Origin: Acinetobacter sp. 10FS3-1
GTDB lineage: Bacteria > Pseudomonadota > Gammaproteobacteria > Pseudomonadales > Moraxellaceae
Length of the DNA: 64,000 nucleotides
Reading direction: 5' to 3'
NCBI RefSeq assembly: GCF_013343215.1
Contig: NZ_CP039145.1
Location: 1-64,000, forward strand
A program made the translations under genes and the position numbers. A model generated the notes under the pieces. It made no database searches. It was not told the origin of the DNA and worked only from the letters and a program-made list of their open reading frames with translations. Below are positions 20,788 through 32,400 of the stretch, piece by piece. The stretch's first letter is position 1. Every line of letters starts with the position of its first letter.

Positions 20788-21006
20788 CTATATTCCTAAA
20801 ACCACCTGATAAGGTTTAAACCCTTCTAATACAGCATCCGAAACCAATTGAATAAAAGCTTCAGTTTTTCCGTAAGCCATCCACTGATCAAGAGCTTCAT
20901 AATAAGCCAAACGATTTTCAACTGTGATGACACAAGGTGGATAACCAGCTTTAATCAATTCGAGGTTCATCAATAGACGTGATGTACGGCCATTGCTAGG
21001 TAATCC
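20788..21006 (-). pseudogene. C-terminal remnant of a Fic-family protein
   Basis: The minus strand reads SNGRTSRLLMNLELIKAGYP and continues to a stop at 20788. This is the end of the Fic catalytic motif (HxFxxGNGRxxR) and the helix after it. The upstream part, with the catalytic His, is missing: the sequence breaks at a run of C near 21005 and the residues before NGR do not match the motif. Fic enzymes transfer AMP to proteins, and Fic/Doc genes are common next to defence islands. This piece is 117 bases beyond the end of brxL and is surely inactive. Confidence 0.75.
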
Positions 21007-21122
21007 CCCCCTAAAATACTAGCTCTTTAAAAGAGGCAGTATTATGCTTTTACAACATGGTGTTTAACTTGAGAAACTGAATTTAAAACAATCTACTGTA
21101 ACTCTTCCAGACAGATATGAAA

Positions 21123-23162
21123 TTAATCCACCCCTAGCCCCTTAAACACAGCATCTACCGGATCTGCATAGAAGCTGGTCTGGAACTTGGTAAACAGTTC
21201 CACAGGAATCGTTGGGATATCTGCCGCACTACTCATTGGCAAAGCAACCTTCTTGGCACCCGCATCAAAAGCAACTTGCAGACATTCGGCAATACTTTCC
21301 ACCGGTGTCACAGAACCACCCAAGCTCATATCACCCAGTACCACCATCTGACTTTGAACCGATCGTCCTAAGAGGCCAGAAGCGAAAGCCACTAAACTTG
21401 GCAGAGCAAGATGGCTGAGCGGGCCGGTATTCTGTAATTCCACCACATGTAAATGGAAATCATGTTCCAGCACCTTACTCCCCCCCGAGATCCGGGATGC
21501 ATTGGCTTTGAAGTAATCAAAAGCAATCTTGACCTGTTCTTTGGCACTACTTGAATTCCATAAGCCAGATGTCGCCAATTTTCCTGAACCTTTAGTGACT
21601 TGCAGTTCTAAGCGGTATAAGCCTGGCATGCCCTTATTACTGAGGCCAATGGTATACAGGAAGCCTGGTTTAGCAGGACCTTCGGGAATAAGTCCACCTC
21701 CACCCTGCTCTTTTACCGAAACAAAATGCTCTTCTAGAGTGTCATTGTCGATATAGCTAAAATGCACATCATAGAATTCCATCCCTCCAATTTTCTTCAG
21801 CTGTTCTTTGACCCGACGGCGCACCTGCAGTGCATATTCCAGGCATTGCCGTACATCTTCTTTATTAAACTGACCGTGTGGGTAAAGCAGCTTCATCAAT
21901 CCAGAAACCGTCTTGCGAACGGCGATCACATCACGCTGATTCAGGTTATTCCCTAGCTTGAAGTACTTCTCAATGGCATCCGCAAAACTGCGCTTGCGCA
22001 TTTCCCGGAAGAATTCAGCCAGATAATCAACAATCAGGCCATAACGGTTGGTAAAGAATTCCGGGCGCATTTTCGGAATTTCCCAACCTGGGATATAGGC
22101 ATGAAAGCGATCAAAGAATGCTGAATCGATCATAGCTTCAGGAAACGGAGCCAATAAGTGGCTAGTCTTCACCAAAGATTCAACACTTTGGTTAATATTA
22201 CCCACAAAAACCATTGAAGCAGAGGCTTCCATCTGTTCACGACCACGGGCAAAAGATCCTGAGGCCATGTAGTCTTTCATGATCTGTACGCCATCTTTGT
22301 CCTTAAAGGAAATACCGGCAACTTCATCAAAGGCTACCACATCCCACAACCCCACCAGACCAATACGGCGGCTACTCATGTTATAGAACAGATTGGCGAC
22401 AGTCGTTTGTCCACCGGAGACTAAAATACTGTTCGGTGAACACTCTTTGTAAATATGGCTTTTACCGGTACCGCGTGGTCCCAGTTCACAGACGTTATAG
22501 TTATTTTCAACGAACGGAACCATACGCGCTAATATGTGCCATTGCACGTCCTCTTTTAACGAAGCCGGTTCCATGCCGATCGAACGGATTAAACTCTCGC
22601 GCCACTGATCAGTGCTTAATGCTGCTCTGCCACTGAAGAGTTCATCCATATTCATATTCGGCATTTGAATCGGCTTGAGTAAACTCACCCCAAATGGAGA
22701 ACTGGTCTGTCCTTCTTCAAAATAATAACTGAGCGTAGCAATGACCCAGATACCACCAACAAGTAATTTTTCATACTCTTTGACGATGCCTGCCGAGATT
22801 TCGGCATCTTTGATGCCCAGATTACTAAATGATGCTTCGTATTTGTCTTTACGCTCATTCAGCTTTACAGTCACCCGATCAATGACCTTATAACTGCCAC
22901 GTTCACGGACCAGGGATTTCACCTTCTCAGCTTCATCAGGTCGTACATAGTTCTCTGCCAGTACGGTCTTTACGTTACGTAGTCCCTGTTCAATGATCTC
23001 TGGATCATCCGAGGCACAGTACATCCCCAGCAGGTATTCGAGTACATAGACCGGGACATTGGCCCCTTCTTTGATCAGTTTAGTCAGATCCTTACGTACC
23101 ACCCGCCCAGCAAAGTGTTCATTCAGCAGCTGATCCAGTTCTTTATCGTTAGCAGATTCCAT
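21123..23162 (-). CDS. brxL: BREX system Lon-like AAA+ protein BrxL
   Basis: This 679-residue protein has an N-terminal domain, an AAA+ ATPase (Walker A GPRGTGKSH near residue 230, Walker B VAFDEVAGI) and a C-terminal Lon protease-like domain with the Ser/Lys pair (GGSVTP near 617, AKKVALP near 641). It is the last gene of the type I BREX operon, 29 bases after pglZ. In type I BREX, BrxL is a DNA-bound hexameric ring needed to stop phage replication but not for host methylation. All expected motifs are present, so it looks functional. Confidence 0.95.
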   Translation of the reverse strand: MESANDKELDQLLNEHFAGRVVRKDLTKLIKEGANVPVYVLEYLLGMYCASDDPEIIEQGLRNVKTVLAENYVRPDEAEKVKSLVRERGSYKVIDRVTVKLNERKDKYEASFSNLGIKDAEISAGIVKEYEKLLVGGIWVIATLSYYFEEGQTSSPFGVSLLKPIQMPNMNMDELFSGRAALSTDQWRESLIRSIGMEPASLKEDVQWHILARMVPFVENNYNVCELGPRGTGKSHIYKECSPNSILVSGGQTTVANLFYNMSSRRIGLVGLWDVVAFDEVAGISFKDKDGVQIMKDYMASGSFARGREQMEASASMVFVGNINQSVESLVKTSHLLAPFPEAMIDSAFFDRFHAYIPGWEIPKMRPEFFTNRYGLIVDYLAEFFREMRKRSFADAIEKYFKLGNNLNQRDVIAVRKTVSGLMKLLYPHGQFNKEDVRQCLEYALQVRRRVKEQLKKIGGMEFYDVHFSYIDNDTLEEHFVSVKEQGGGGLIPEGPAKPGFLYTIGLSNKGMPGLYRLELQVTKGSGKLATSGLWNSSSAKEQVKIAFDYFKANASRISGGSKVLEHDFHLHVVELQNTGPLSHLALPSLVAFASGLLGRSVQSQMVVLGDMSLGGSVTPVESIAECLQVAFDAGAKKVALPMSSAADIPTIPVELFTKFQTSFYADPVDAVFKGLGVD

Positions 23163-23191
23163 GTAGGCTACGCTCTATCGTTAATTCGTTA

Positions 23192-25816
23192 TCAGAAGAA
23201 GTCATCGGTAAATGCCAGATCAATGGTGACCTTATAGCGCTGCATTTCGATATTCAGGTCTTTGTCCTTCAGTACCAGGAAGTAATCTTTCTTACGGTCA
23301 AAATCAGTACCGGACAATGACAGCCTGACCTGTTTTACCCGTTCCGCAACAGAGTCGGTACTGCTATCAAAGGTCAGAGTTTCTTCACTGGAAACTTTGA
23401 CATCCCCATCATAAATGGCAATCGATAGGGTTACTGGCATAACCAGCTCACTGACAGCTTCGGTTTGCATCAAATCAAACTTCTGGATGTTATTGACCAT
23501 CTTCAGCGTGGATTTAGTAGAAATGACCTCAACTTTACGCTTGGTCCGCTGTCCAGCCTTTTCACCACGTAGCTGTTTTACCGTCAGTACCGGCACCACA
23601 ATTTCCTGAGGCATGATGCCACCATGCACGAAACGTGAGCCTCCTACAAAATGGAAACGGTTCGCCCCTTTTGGAATCCAAAAATCAGTCGCAGATAATG
23701 TGCCTGCCGTAGCTTGGGTTGAGCCTTTCCAGGCTTCCTTACTCTCTGGCAAACCATGCCCAATCACATAGCGTTTCTTGCTCTTCAATGCATTGGTCGG
23801 TTTTTCAGTCAAGCTTGAACGATCCGCAGATTCCAGTTTACTTTGCTGGAACAAGAAGCCATGGTCGGCTGTAATCAACAGGGTGGAAATATTGAAGTGC
23901 ATTAAAATTTTACGGCTGAGTTCAGTCAGCTCTTCAATAGCATGTTCCACCGCCATAAAGGTCTCAGATTCTGTAGAGGCACTGTCTCCCCGAGCATCAA
24001 TCACGTTGTGATAAACGTAAATCAGATCATGGTCTTTGAGTGCTTCACGGCCTTCATCACGCGACCAGCCTTTTACCGTTTCAGCGGTTACTGCCAATCC
24101 ATTATAGGCAGCCAGAATTTTGGATCGTGCAGCAGTTCCTTTGCTGGACTGTCCATCTACTAAAACATCATCCCCTGCGGCCTCTTTGTACTCCAAAGTC
24201 TGATGCGGCAACAACGAAGCCATGCCAAGTGTGGTGTAACTTGGGACAACGCCCAGCTGTGAAGACAAGGTCGCTTCGGAATAACGCTTTTCATTGATAC
24301 GATCGCGCAGCTCTACCGCAGCTTCATAGCGGAAAGCATCACTGATGATCACCACAATACGGCGTTTCGTTGCAGAATTGAGTAAGGGTCTGACGTGAGT
24401 ATCGTAGAAGTTCTGCTGATTTGGGATATCTGCCACTTTCCAGACATTCAAGCGTTGCTCAGCTTCTACACGCTCGCCCCAGTTGCGTGCCAAGTGGTCA
24501 ATAAACCAGTAGGAATAGCAATTTTCGACTTCTTCATCGAGTTTTTTCAGGATATCGACATGAGCGCGTTGAGAAGCAGCACTGTAGTGGCGATAGGCCA
24601 GATCAAAGCGATACAACTCCTGCTCGTAGGCTTTATACAAGGCTTCACTGGAGTCGAAATAGAACCCAGAATCAAACTGCAGTCGCAGACTGAACAGCTC
24701 AATCGCTGCCTGCAACGCTGTATAGACAGTGCGGTATTTACGGCGGGTTGCATCATCCTTATGTTTGGAAGCCCAATAGCCATCCAGACGGGTAGAAATA
24801 ATCGTTCTGAAATGTTCCAGTTCAGCTTTGGTTGCTGCAGGGATATGACTGGCCAGATCGACAATGATCTTTTGTTCAATCACTTCAAAGGTCATGACAT
24901 CGAGCAGCTGCTCCAGATCAAAGGCCCCGACCTTCTCCTGAATCCGCAGTGCATTCGCCACGGTCTGGGAAAGCGTATCGAAGGTTGGGTAATATTTAGA
25001 ACTGTCTCTCCAGCGCGACAAAAAGGCTCTAGCCGTCGCACGTGAACTGACAGATGACATCACCAGTTCTTGAGCCCATAGCGGTATATCGCCTAGGCTT
25101 TCACAGAAACCCGTGGTCATTAAACGGATAAAAAACGTACCGAGCTTGAATGATGCTTCCCCATTCAATTCTTCAACCGATGCTGGATAACCAATTTCCG
25201 CCTGTAATGCGGTGACTAAAGCTGGCACCAGTTGGAATTTTTCCAGTTCAGCAAAGGAGTCTGGATTCACTTCCAGAGCCAGGTTCTGCTGTACCATTTC
25301 ATCTGCCAACGCCAGGACAATATGCATCAGCTCGGCACTGTCGGCCTTGACCACAGCTGCAATCATGGCCATGTCCAGATCCTGGGCATCGGCCTCAGGC
25401 TGGATATAGCGTCTTAACGCGCTCAGACGGGCTTTGGCTTTAAGGAATTCTTCACGTTTGGCCAGATGTTCTCTTAGACTCTGCTGCTGTAAACCCAGCT
25501 CATTGAAGATAATCGAGAAACGATCGGCATAGAAGCTGCGTGAATACAGCTTGATGTCCAGTAACCAGTCTTTTTCGGTTTCAGGCTCAGGGCTAGGGAA
25601 ATACAGCAAGTATTTACCCTGCTGATCTTGCAGTTCCAGTTTGAGCTTGATCGCCAGACTCGACTCTTCTGCCATATTCAGAATCTGGACATCCCCCAGA
25701 TTTAAAGCTTTTACTTCTTCGCTGAAGGACTGTTCCGCATCGTACCAGAAGACAATCCGGTGCTGTTCAATATAAAAGGCTTGTTCCAGACCTTGTTGTA
25801 GTTGACTTAAATTCAT
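23192..25816 (-). CDS. pglZ: BREX alkaline-phosphatase-type protein PglZ (BrxZ)
   Basis: This 874-residue protein has a helical N-terminal half and a PglZ domain of the alkaline phosphatase superfamily. The domain is marked by RRIVVIISDAFRYEAAVEL (metal-site Asp near residue 490) and LLITADHGFLFQQ near 650. A beta-rich C terminus follows. PglZ is required for both methylation and phage exclusion in BREX, and its metal-dependent phosphodiesterase or nuclease activity is known for the family. It lies 43 bases after pglX. No disruption is seen. Confidence 0.95.
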   Translation of the reverse strand: MNLSQLQQGLEQAFYIEQHRIVFWYDAEQSFSEEVKALNLGDVQILNMAEESSLAIKLKLELQDQQGKYLLYFPSPEPETEKDWLLDIKLYSRSFYADRFSIIFNELGLQQQSLREHLAKREEFLKAKARLSALRRYIQPEADAQDLDMAMIAAVVKADSAELMHIVLALADEMVQQNLALEVNPDSFAELEKFQLVPALVTALQAEIGYPASVEELNGEASFKLGTFFIRLMTTGFCESLGDIPLWAQELVMSSVSSRATARAFLSRWRDSSKYYPTFDTLSQTVANALRIQEKVGAFDLEQLLDVMTFEVIEQKIIVDLASHIPAATKAELEHFRTIISTRLDGYWASKHKDDATRRKYRTVYTALQAAIELFSLRLQFDSGFYFDSSEALYKAYEQELYRFDLAYRHYSAASQRAHVDILKKLDEEVENCYSYWFIDHLARNWGERVEAEQRLNVWKVADIPNQQNFYDTHVRPLLNSATKRRIVVIISDAFRYEAAVELRDRINEKRYSEATLSSQLGVVPSYTTLGMASLLPHQTLEYKEAAGDDVLVDGQSSKGTAARSKILAAYNGLAVTAETVKGWSRDEGREALKDHDLIYVYHNVIDARGDSASTESETFMAVEHAIEELTELSRKILMHFNISTLLITADHGFLFQQSKLESADRSSLTEKPTNALKSKKRYVIGHGLPESKEAWKGSTQATAGTLSATDFWIPKGANRFHFVGGSRFVHGGIMPQEIVVPVLTVKQLRGEKAGQRTKRKVEVISTKSTLKMVNNIQKFDLMQTEAVSELVMPVTLSIAIYDGDVKVSSEETLTFDSSTDSVAERVKQVRLSLSGTDFDRKKDYFLVLKDKDLNIEMQRYKVTIDLAFTDDFF

Positions 25817-25859
25817 GCAACGACCTCATCAAGGTCTAGTACCGGAGAAAAAGTATTCA

Positions 25860-28800
25860 TCATTTCTCCCCCGTCACAGCTTTCACTTCAGCCAACAAGT
25901 CCCCAAACTTGCCGTAGTTTACTTTCACCCCATCATCCAGATCTAACGTAATACGCTGATCGGCATAGTGACGTAATTTTTCTTCAAAGCTACTCAGTTC
26001 AGCCTGTTGCTTATGCAAGTCTTGCAGTTTTTTCTCGATACGTTTGATTTCAGCCGCAGAGTCACTGTTTTCTTTAGCAGTTTCCAACGAGTTGGCATAG
26101 GCAGCCATTTTGGAAACCAGCGGCATGACGTATTCGGTACGCATACGTGCCAAGGTACTTTCGTTATAACGATGCAAGTACACCAACGCCTGGAAAGCCC
26201 CCTGTTTACCACTGCTGAATAACCAGTAGATTGGACGCTTTTTATAGGTCTGCATATGGTCTTTATAGAACTTACTGGCGAGGTAACGGCGAATGGTGTC
26301 TTCAGCCGTTTCATTGGCTTTTTTGCCCAGACTTTCTGCCAGCCACTGCATATTGGCATCAAGTGTGTCTTTACCCCAAACAGCAGTTAGGAACTCTTGA
26401 ATACGGCGCGTAGCATCATCTTCAAACCAATGCATTTCGGTCAGTGGAATAATACCGTCTGCATCGGCTGGGAATTTTTGATAACGACTTGAATCAAAGT
26501 CTTGATTACCTGCATGGGCATAGATCAAACCTGGTTCATCCAGGCTATAACGTCCCATCATACAGCCAACTATATAGCTAATTAATTCAGTAAGAGTGTC
26601 GTACCTTATTCTTTCTTCTCTCTTATTATGCGGCACTTCTAGGCCAAATCTATAATCTGGATTACATGTTAATGTAATTTCATTCGCCTGAATTTCATTA
26701 GTTATTTCATCTGTAAGTTTAAAATAATCAATAAATAGTTGATTATTCTTTTCTTCTAATTGTTTTGTTTTTTCAACTATATTTTCCCAATAGTTCCTTA
26801 AAGATAAATAAGTATTTTTAAGATCACCTTCTTTAATTTCATTACGTAATAAATGAAGCTGTTGAAAATCCCAAGATCTTTCATATAAATCCCAATCTTC
26901 TTTATGTATTCTTATTAATTCTTGAGCTATTATTATAACAGTGCGATCAATCGAATTTAAATCGATTATTTTAAATAAACTTTTTACATTACCCACTTGA
27001 TAAACCATTGTCGGATTCAAAATATTAATAATTTTTTGAGCAATTTTTGATGTCAAGAACCCTAATGCGACAGGAATGTTTTTAGAATCTTTCATAAAAA
27101 TCGATGGACTAATAGAATCAAATATTACATTATCTGGTAATAATCTAACACCAAAAAATGAACTAGAAACCTTAGTCCAAGCTATTCCAGGTTTAAAATA
27201 AAATTCCTTACCTTGTAAACCTGAATTTTTATTGCTCTTAATTGTCTCTCCATTATTCGACCAGTCAACTACATGTTCTAAATTACCATACCATCTTCTA
27301 TATTCGCCACCTTTATGGTATTTAATCCATTTCTGACTTTCAATCGGGACTTCCGCCCAAAATCTAAGGAATCTATTATTATCTCCTGTTTTAAGTCCCT
27401 CGGTAATCTTACTAAAATACTCATCAGTTATTACATTTTTAAAAATTGCTAACTCTTTATTCGTCAACCAATAAGCAATAGGACTACCTGGAACTTTCTT
27501 AAAATCATCTGGTTTAGTGTTAAAAAACCAACTGCAATCAGGATTATTAATGGCTTCTATAGTTTTTGGTGCTTGATTTTCATGTCCTTTAAATTCAGAT
27601 AATTTAATATAACTACCAACAAAATCTGGTACATGTGCTTTTCCTACAATGAAAGCACATACAGGGACACACGCTGGTTCAAAGGCATTGTATTCAAGTT
27701 GAATGAGTGATTGTATTGTCGCATCTGTCACCAGTTTGCTACGCATTTGCTCATAGGATGAAATAAACATCCACACATAAGGTGTTACAAATGCTGTTTC
27801 CCCCGATATTTTAGAAAGGGCTTGGCAACGCTCTATAAACATTGCAAACATATCTGACTTGCTGTCTGGGAATTGCTTTTTGGCAAAATCTTTAAGTGCT
27901 GTATTCATCCCCTTACCGCCCATATACGGTGGGTTAGCAATCACAGCATCATATTGTTTAGCCAGTAATTTAGCTTGCTGGACTAAAGGTAACAGCTCTT
28001 GTGCTGACTGCTGACTAAAAATATCACCAGACTCTGATGCTGTATTCAGCTTGGTTTCTAAATTAGGCAATTTTTTAGCAAATGCTACAGGGATTTGAAT
28101 CAAAGAACCAAAGGTTGAGGCATGTTCAAACAAGTCCAACAGTTCTTTTAAATCTGTCTGAGCAATACCAGTACTTGCCAAGTCCTGACTGAATGCATCC
28201 AAACGTTCTGGCTGACTATCCTGTAGCGCAATAATATTCAGCTTTGGTGGATGGCTAAATAAACGGCGGTCATCCTCACGTGCTTTCATCAATAGCGCAA
28301 AACTCGCCAACTGTGCCGCACGGGTATCAATATCAATCCCGTACAGGTTATTTTCTAGAATCAAACGTGGAATATCTCGGCTTCGGTAGCCACGTTCTAA
28401 ATAAATCGCTTTTAAGCAATCATAGGCTTCCACCAGAATATGCCCCGAACCACAGGCAGGATCCAGTACCGTAATGCTTTCAGGGTTTAAAGTATCGCCA
28501 TCTTCACTGATCCGCACATCAATCAATTGTTTTAATTGTGCATTGACCTCATCCGTCTGTTCGGCTGGTTGAATGTAATATTCCCACTCACTAGCAAGCG
28601 TACTATCAGGCTGTGCCATCATCCATAAACGACCGACACTGTTTTGCACCAAATATTTTACAATCCAGTTTGGGGTGAAGAGTTGCGTCGCTGCAGGAAT
28701 ATCTTCACTCTTGACGACTTTACCAATCACCTGATCTTTCTTTTCAGAAATATAGAACTGATACAGCCAGCCAATAATCTGCACATCCGACCAGTCTTCT

Positions 28801-29396
28801 TCTGGAATGCTGCTGACCAGATCACGAATCAAGGAGTCGGTTTTGGTCAGGTTATCCGGTAATAACAGTTCAGATTCATCAGACACCTGTTCGAACAGGA
28901 GTGGCATGACCTGATTCAACGCATGACACTGAGCCAGTAACAGTTCCCGATACAGCTCTTCGTCTTTATTGCCATCCAGCTTCAGTTCAGCCACACGGCT
29001 GGCATCTAAACCTGGTAGGTCAATATCCAGACATTCTTCCAAAATCTGTGGCAAGCCTGCACTACCATCGGCACTACTGAGTACACGACGGCCATGATCC
29101 AGTAAGCCTTTGCATTCCATGTAGCGAATCGCACAGAGACGGTTAAACCAGCTGTAAGCGATATAATCAATCGTCTGCTCAAAACTGCTGGTTTGAATAC
29201 GTTTGATCAGCTTCTCACGTGGTTTCATGACTGATAGCGGAAAAACCTGATCGCCAATCAGCAGCAAGTCGCCTTTCTGTTCTGCAGGTAAAATGCTGTC
29301 TGCGGTGATGCCATATTTGGCGGCTTGCTTGCGCATCGCTGCGATAAAATCATTTCGTGCTTGCGGTGCGTATTTTTTAATATGACTGGTATTCAT
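25860..29396 (-). CDS. pglX: BREX adenine-specific DNA methyltransferase PglX (BrxX)
   Basis: This 1,178-residue methyltransferase marks host DNA so that BREX spares it. The SAM-binding motif LDPACGSGHILVEAY is near residue 315, and the catalytic NPPYMGGKGM is near 490, typical of N6-adenine enzymes. A C-terminal helical and coiled-coil region (SAAEIKRIEKKLQDLHKQQAELS) ends the protein. The target-recognition region, about residues 570-940 (nucleotides about 26,570-27,680), is visibly more AT-rich than the rest of the gene, with AAT/ATT-rich codons. This fits replacement of the specificity segment by recombination. The frame is intact. Confidence 0.95.
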   Translation of the reverse strand: MNTSHIKKYAPQARNDFIAAMRKQAAKYGITADSILPAEQKGDLLLIGDQVFPLSVMKPREKLIKRIQTSSFEQTIDYIAYSWFNRLCAIRYMECKGLLDHGRRVLSSADGSAGLPQILEECLDIDLPGLDASRVAELKLDGNKDEELYRELLLAQCHALNQVMPLLFEQVSDESELLLPDNLTKTDSLIRDLVSSIPEEDWSDVQIIGWLYQFYISEKKDQVIGKVVKSEDIPAATQLFTPNWIVKYLVQNSVGRLWMMAQPDSTLASEWEYYIQPAEQTDEVNAQLKQLIDVRISEDGDTLNPESITVLDPACGSGHILVEAYDCLKAIYLERGYRSRDIPRLILENNLYGIDIDTRAAQLASFALLMKAREDDRRLFSHPPKLNIIALQDSQPERLDAFSQDLASTGIAQTDLKELLDLFEHASTFGSLIQIPVAFAKKLPNLETKLNTASESGDIFSQQSAQELLPLVQQAKLLAKQYDAVIANPPYMGGKGMNTALKDFAKKQFPDSKSDMFAMFIERCQALSKISGETAFVTPYVWMFISSYEQMRSKLVTDATIQSLIQLEYNAFEPACVPVCAFIVGKAHVPDFVGSYIKLSEFKGHENQAPKTIEAINNPDCSWFFNTKPDDFKKVPGSPIAYWLTNKELAIFKNVITDEYFSKITEGLKTGDNNRFLRFWAEVPIESQKWIKYHKGGEYRRWYGNLEHVVDWSNNGETIKSNKNSGLQGKEFYFKPGIAWTKVSSSFFGVRLLPDNVIFDSISPSIFMKDSKNIPVALGFLTSKIAQKIINILNPTMVYQVGNVKSLFKIIDLNSIDRTVIIIAQELIRIHKEDWDLYERSWDFQQLHLLRNEIKEGDLKNTYLSLRNYWENIVEKTKQLEEKNNQLFIDYFKLTDEITNEIQANEITLTCNPDYRFGLEVPHNKREERIRYDTLTELISYIVGCMMGRYSLDEPGLIYAHAGNQDFDSSRYQKFPADADGIIPLTEMHWFEDDATRRIQEFLTAVWGKDTLDANMQWLAESLGKKANETAEDTIRRYLASKFYKDHMQTYKKRPIYWLFSSGKQGAFQALVYLHRYNESTLARMRTEYVMPLVSKMAAYANSLETAKENSDSAAEIKRIEKKLQDLHKQQAELSSFEEKLRHYADQRITLDLDDGVKVNYGKFGDLLAEVKAVTGEK

Positions 29397-29442
29397 CTTT
29401 AAACCTTTAATTAATGACTGATGCCGATATCCCTAACCCGAG

Positions 29443-32400
29443 TTAGCGGATACGCACACGCTTTTTATCACTCACGATTTTTTTCAGTTCAGCTTTGAGT
29501 GCGTCTACAAACTGATCCACTGATTCTTCTGTTTCCAGATAGACACTGCTGGAGGTTTTGCTGTAAATGCTAGCAACATCAACTTCTACCACTGGTTTCG
29601 GTGGCACTACGGCTGTCGCAGGCTGTACCGGACTCACAGCAGGTGTTGATGTAACTGGGCTGGAGGTGGTTGCAGTGTTGGTTACACTCTCGGCTTTGCT
29701 CTGAGCCAGTTGTGCCGCTTTGGCCTGACGCTGGATTTCCGCCTGAACTTCGCTTTCCAACTCATACAAGGCTTCATCAAAACGCTCGACGGCGGTTTGG
29801 GTTTGCAGCATATAGATGGTGGACAGGCTGCTTTCCACTTCAATATCCGTTTTCAGCAGTTGTAGTGGGCGTAATAGCTTGTTACTCAGCTCAGCGCTAG
29901 CGATGCCACTGTTTTTGATCTCAGCTTCTAACTGCTTGATCTTGTCATCAAGGTGTTCTATCGCTTGATTGCGCTTCTCAGTCAGCAATTGCTCATTGAC
30001 GCCTTCCACTGTGCGAACCAAATCAGCCACTTTATTTAACAGGCCATAGGGCGATTCAAGAGTGGCAATACGATGTAATTCAGACAGGGCTTTTTTTGCC
30101 ACCTCATCACTGCCCAACGCCTGTTTGTTTTTCTCAAAATGACGTAAGGCCTGTTGCAGTTGTTGCCAGCTCGGCATCTGGTTAGTGAAGAACTCATGAA
30201 TATCACGATAATCTTCTTCCAGATCCAGATAGTCGTCCTTGTTCTCGACCACGGCCTTAAAGAAATCAAAGCTGTCGCTATTCGCCAGCAGACGTTCCAA
30301 AGTCAGAATCGACTTTTCAATCACTTTCTTGCCCGGGAACTGCCCAACATCAGTTTTACTCTTATACGACTTAAAGTTGGCTAACCAGTTTTTAAAATGT
30401 TGGGTATAGAATTCAAATAGCTCTTTTTCTGTCGCTGGTCCCATAGCCGAGAATAGGTCTTGGGTGAGTTGGCGTGCCTGTTTCAACACCTGATCATCAG
30501 TCTGGCGTTTTTTAATGATCGACACATCACGGCGACGACGGCTGTTTTGTAAAGGCTCAAAGGCCTCTTTCAACTGTAAGCTGCCACCATTTAACTGCAG
30601 AGAAATCCGACCCATTGCCGCCAGCTGACCTACCAGCAGTAAAATCTCGGCATCTGGCCAGCCATAAGGACGTTTGGCAAAACGATCCACCACATCCGAT
30701 ACCAGAATACGTTCGGTACCGGTTGCACGCAGCGAGATGTATTGTTCGACATCCTGTAGGGCTTTGGGATTGCTCTGACCGCCATCCAGAGACAATCCAA
30801 GCTGCGCCATATCATCGACAGTCAAGACGGCGTTCAGTTCACGCCAGGCATCCTGCTGATAGACTTGCAGATAGCTCAGTTTGGTATAAGTGTTTTCCAG
30901 CAAATAACGACAAGCCTCATCCAGCTTGGTGGAAGGGCTAGAAGATGAAAGTTGCAGGTGTTGACCCAAGGCATAACTTTCCGCGTCCAGCAACATTTCT
31001 TCGACCCGGGCACGCAGGCGTTTTTTACGCTCCTGGTTCTCACGGCCACGGTCTGCAAGGATACGGCTGATATCGGACTGAGTGCCATCATCATTTAAGC
31101 GGATGAATTTATTGGTTTTCAGCCAAGTGCGCAGTTCATTAAAGAACTGTTTATCGTCTGCCAGTTTAAACAGTACCTGCCCTTCAGCCTCGGCGCTCTT
31201 ACCAATACAGTAAGCTTCTGTGTAGAGGCTGTATTCCGTATCCAGCGGAGAAATGATTTCAACTTTCAAATCGCTCTCATACTTGCCATCTAGGCTATGA
31301 CCATCCAGAAAACGACCAATCTGATAGTCCATCTTGTTGGCTTGATGGCGGTATTTGTTCTGATCGCGCAGTAAATCTTTAAAGATCAGGTTGGCTAACT
31401 CTTTATTTTCTTCTGAAGCTGCTAAGTCAGTGGCTTTAATTTTTCGGGTGATATCGCGTTCTTCATTGGTCAGGAACAGGAACTCATCACCATTGCGGGT
31501 AATCAGGCTTTCTTTTTCCAGACGCTGCAGGCTCTCTTCAATCCGCTTGCGCAATGCCAGCTTATCTTCATCAATTTTCTCAATCGACAAAGTCACCAGG
31601 TTATCCAGCGTACCTTTGATGATATCGACATAGCGGATCATAAACAGGGTACGCAGCATCTGCACATCAAAACCATCCAGGGTCTTATTCTGCCCTGCCT
31701 GGTCGATAGTACGCTTCACTGCTGTATCCAGGAAGCCTTCGACCGAAGTATAGAAGCGGTGGAAAGGAACCAGGGCACCGACTTCATCTGTCGCAATCGC
31801 ATTCGCTGCCATCTGGAACGCATCCAGCATAGATCGCTCACCATAGGCCAAGTGTGCACCGGTCGCACCAACCTTACGGATTTCTTCAAAAACTTTTTGC
31901 ACCAGCTGGAAATGGTACGGCGCAAAAGGATAGTTATGGATAAAGCTGTCTGGACCCTCATAGTTCTTGAGTGTTGGGCCTGAACGGTCAAAGGTAATCT
32001 GGTTTTTTAAAATATCACCCTTTTGCTCAAACACCGATCTGAGCAGTGCTTCAGCTTCTGGAGTTTTACGTAATAAACGTTTTTGAATAACTTCATCGGT
32101 ATTGGAACTGGACAGCGATAACCGGGTTTTAAAACGTCCAGCAATCTTGGAGAAGTCATTGGCTTTGGAAGAAGACATCTCACCTAGAACCGCGTCGATG
32201 TCTGCCTGTGAGGTGACGATAATCCAAGCGCGGCCTTTACAGATCGTACCCAGGTTTTCAGTAATGGTTTGCAGTGTCAGCATCAAGCGGGTATCGCTGC
32301 CAATAAACTGCCCCACTTCATCGACCAAGAACAACATGCGTTGCTGGGGTCCTTTGCTGTCCAGGTATTCTTTCACCCACTGACAGAAGTTTTCGACCGA

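Noticed and set aside
24395..25045. 216-codon plus-strand frame opposite pglZ
   Set aside because: The pglZ frame has complete motifs and a conserved order in BREX; the opposite frame has no known domain and lies entirely inside it.
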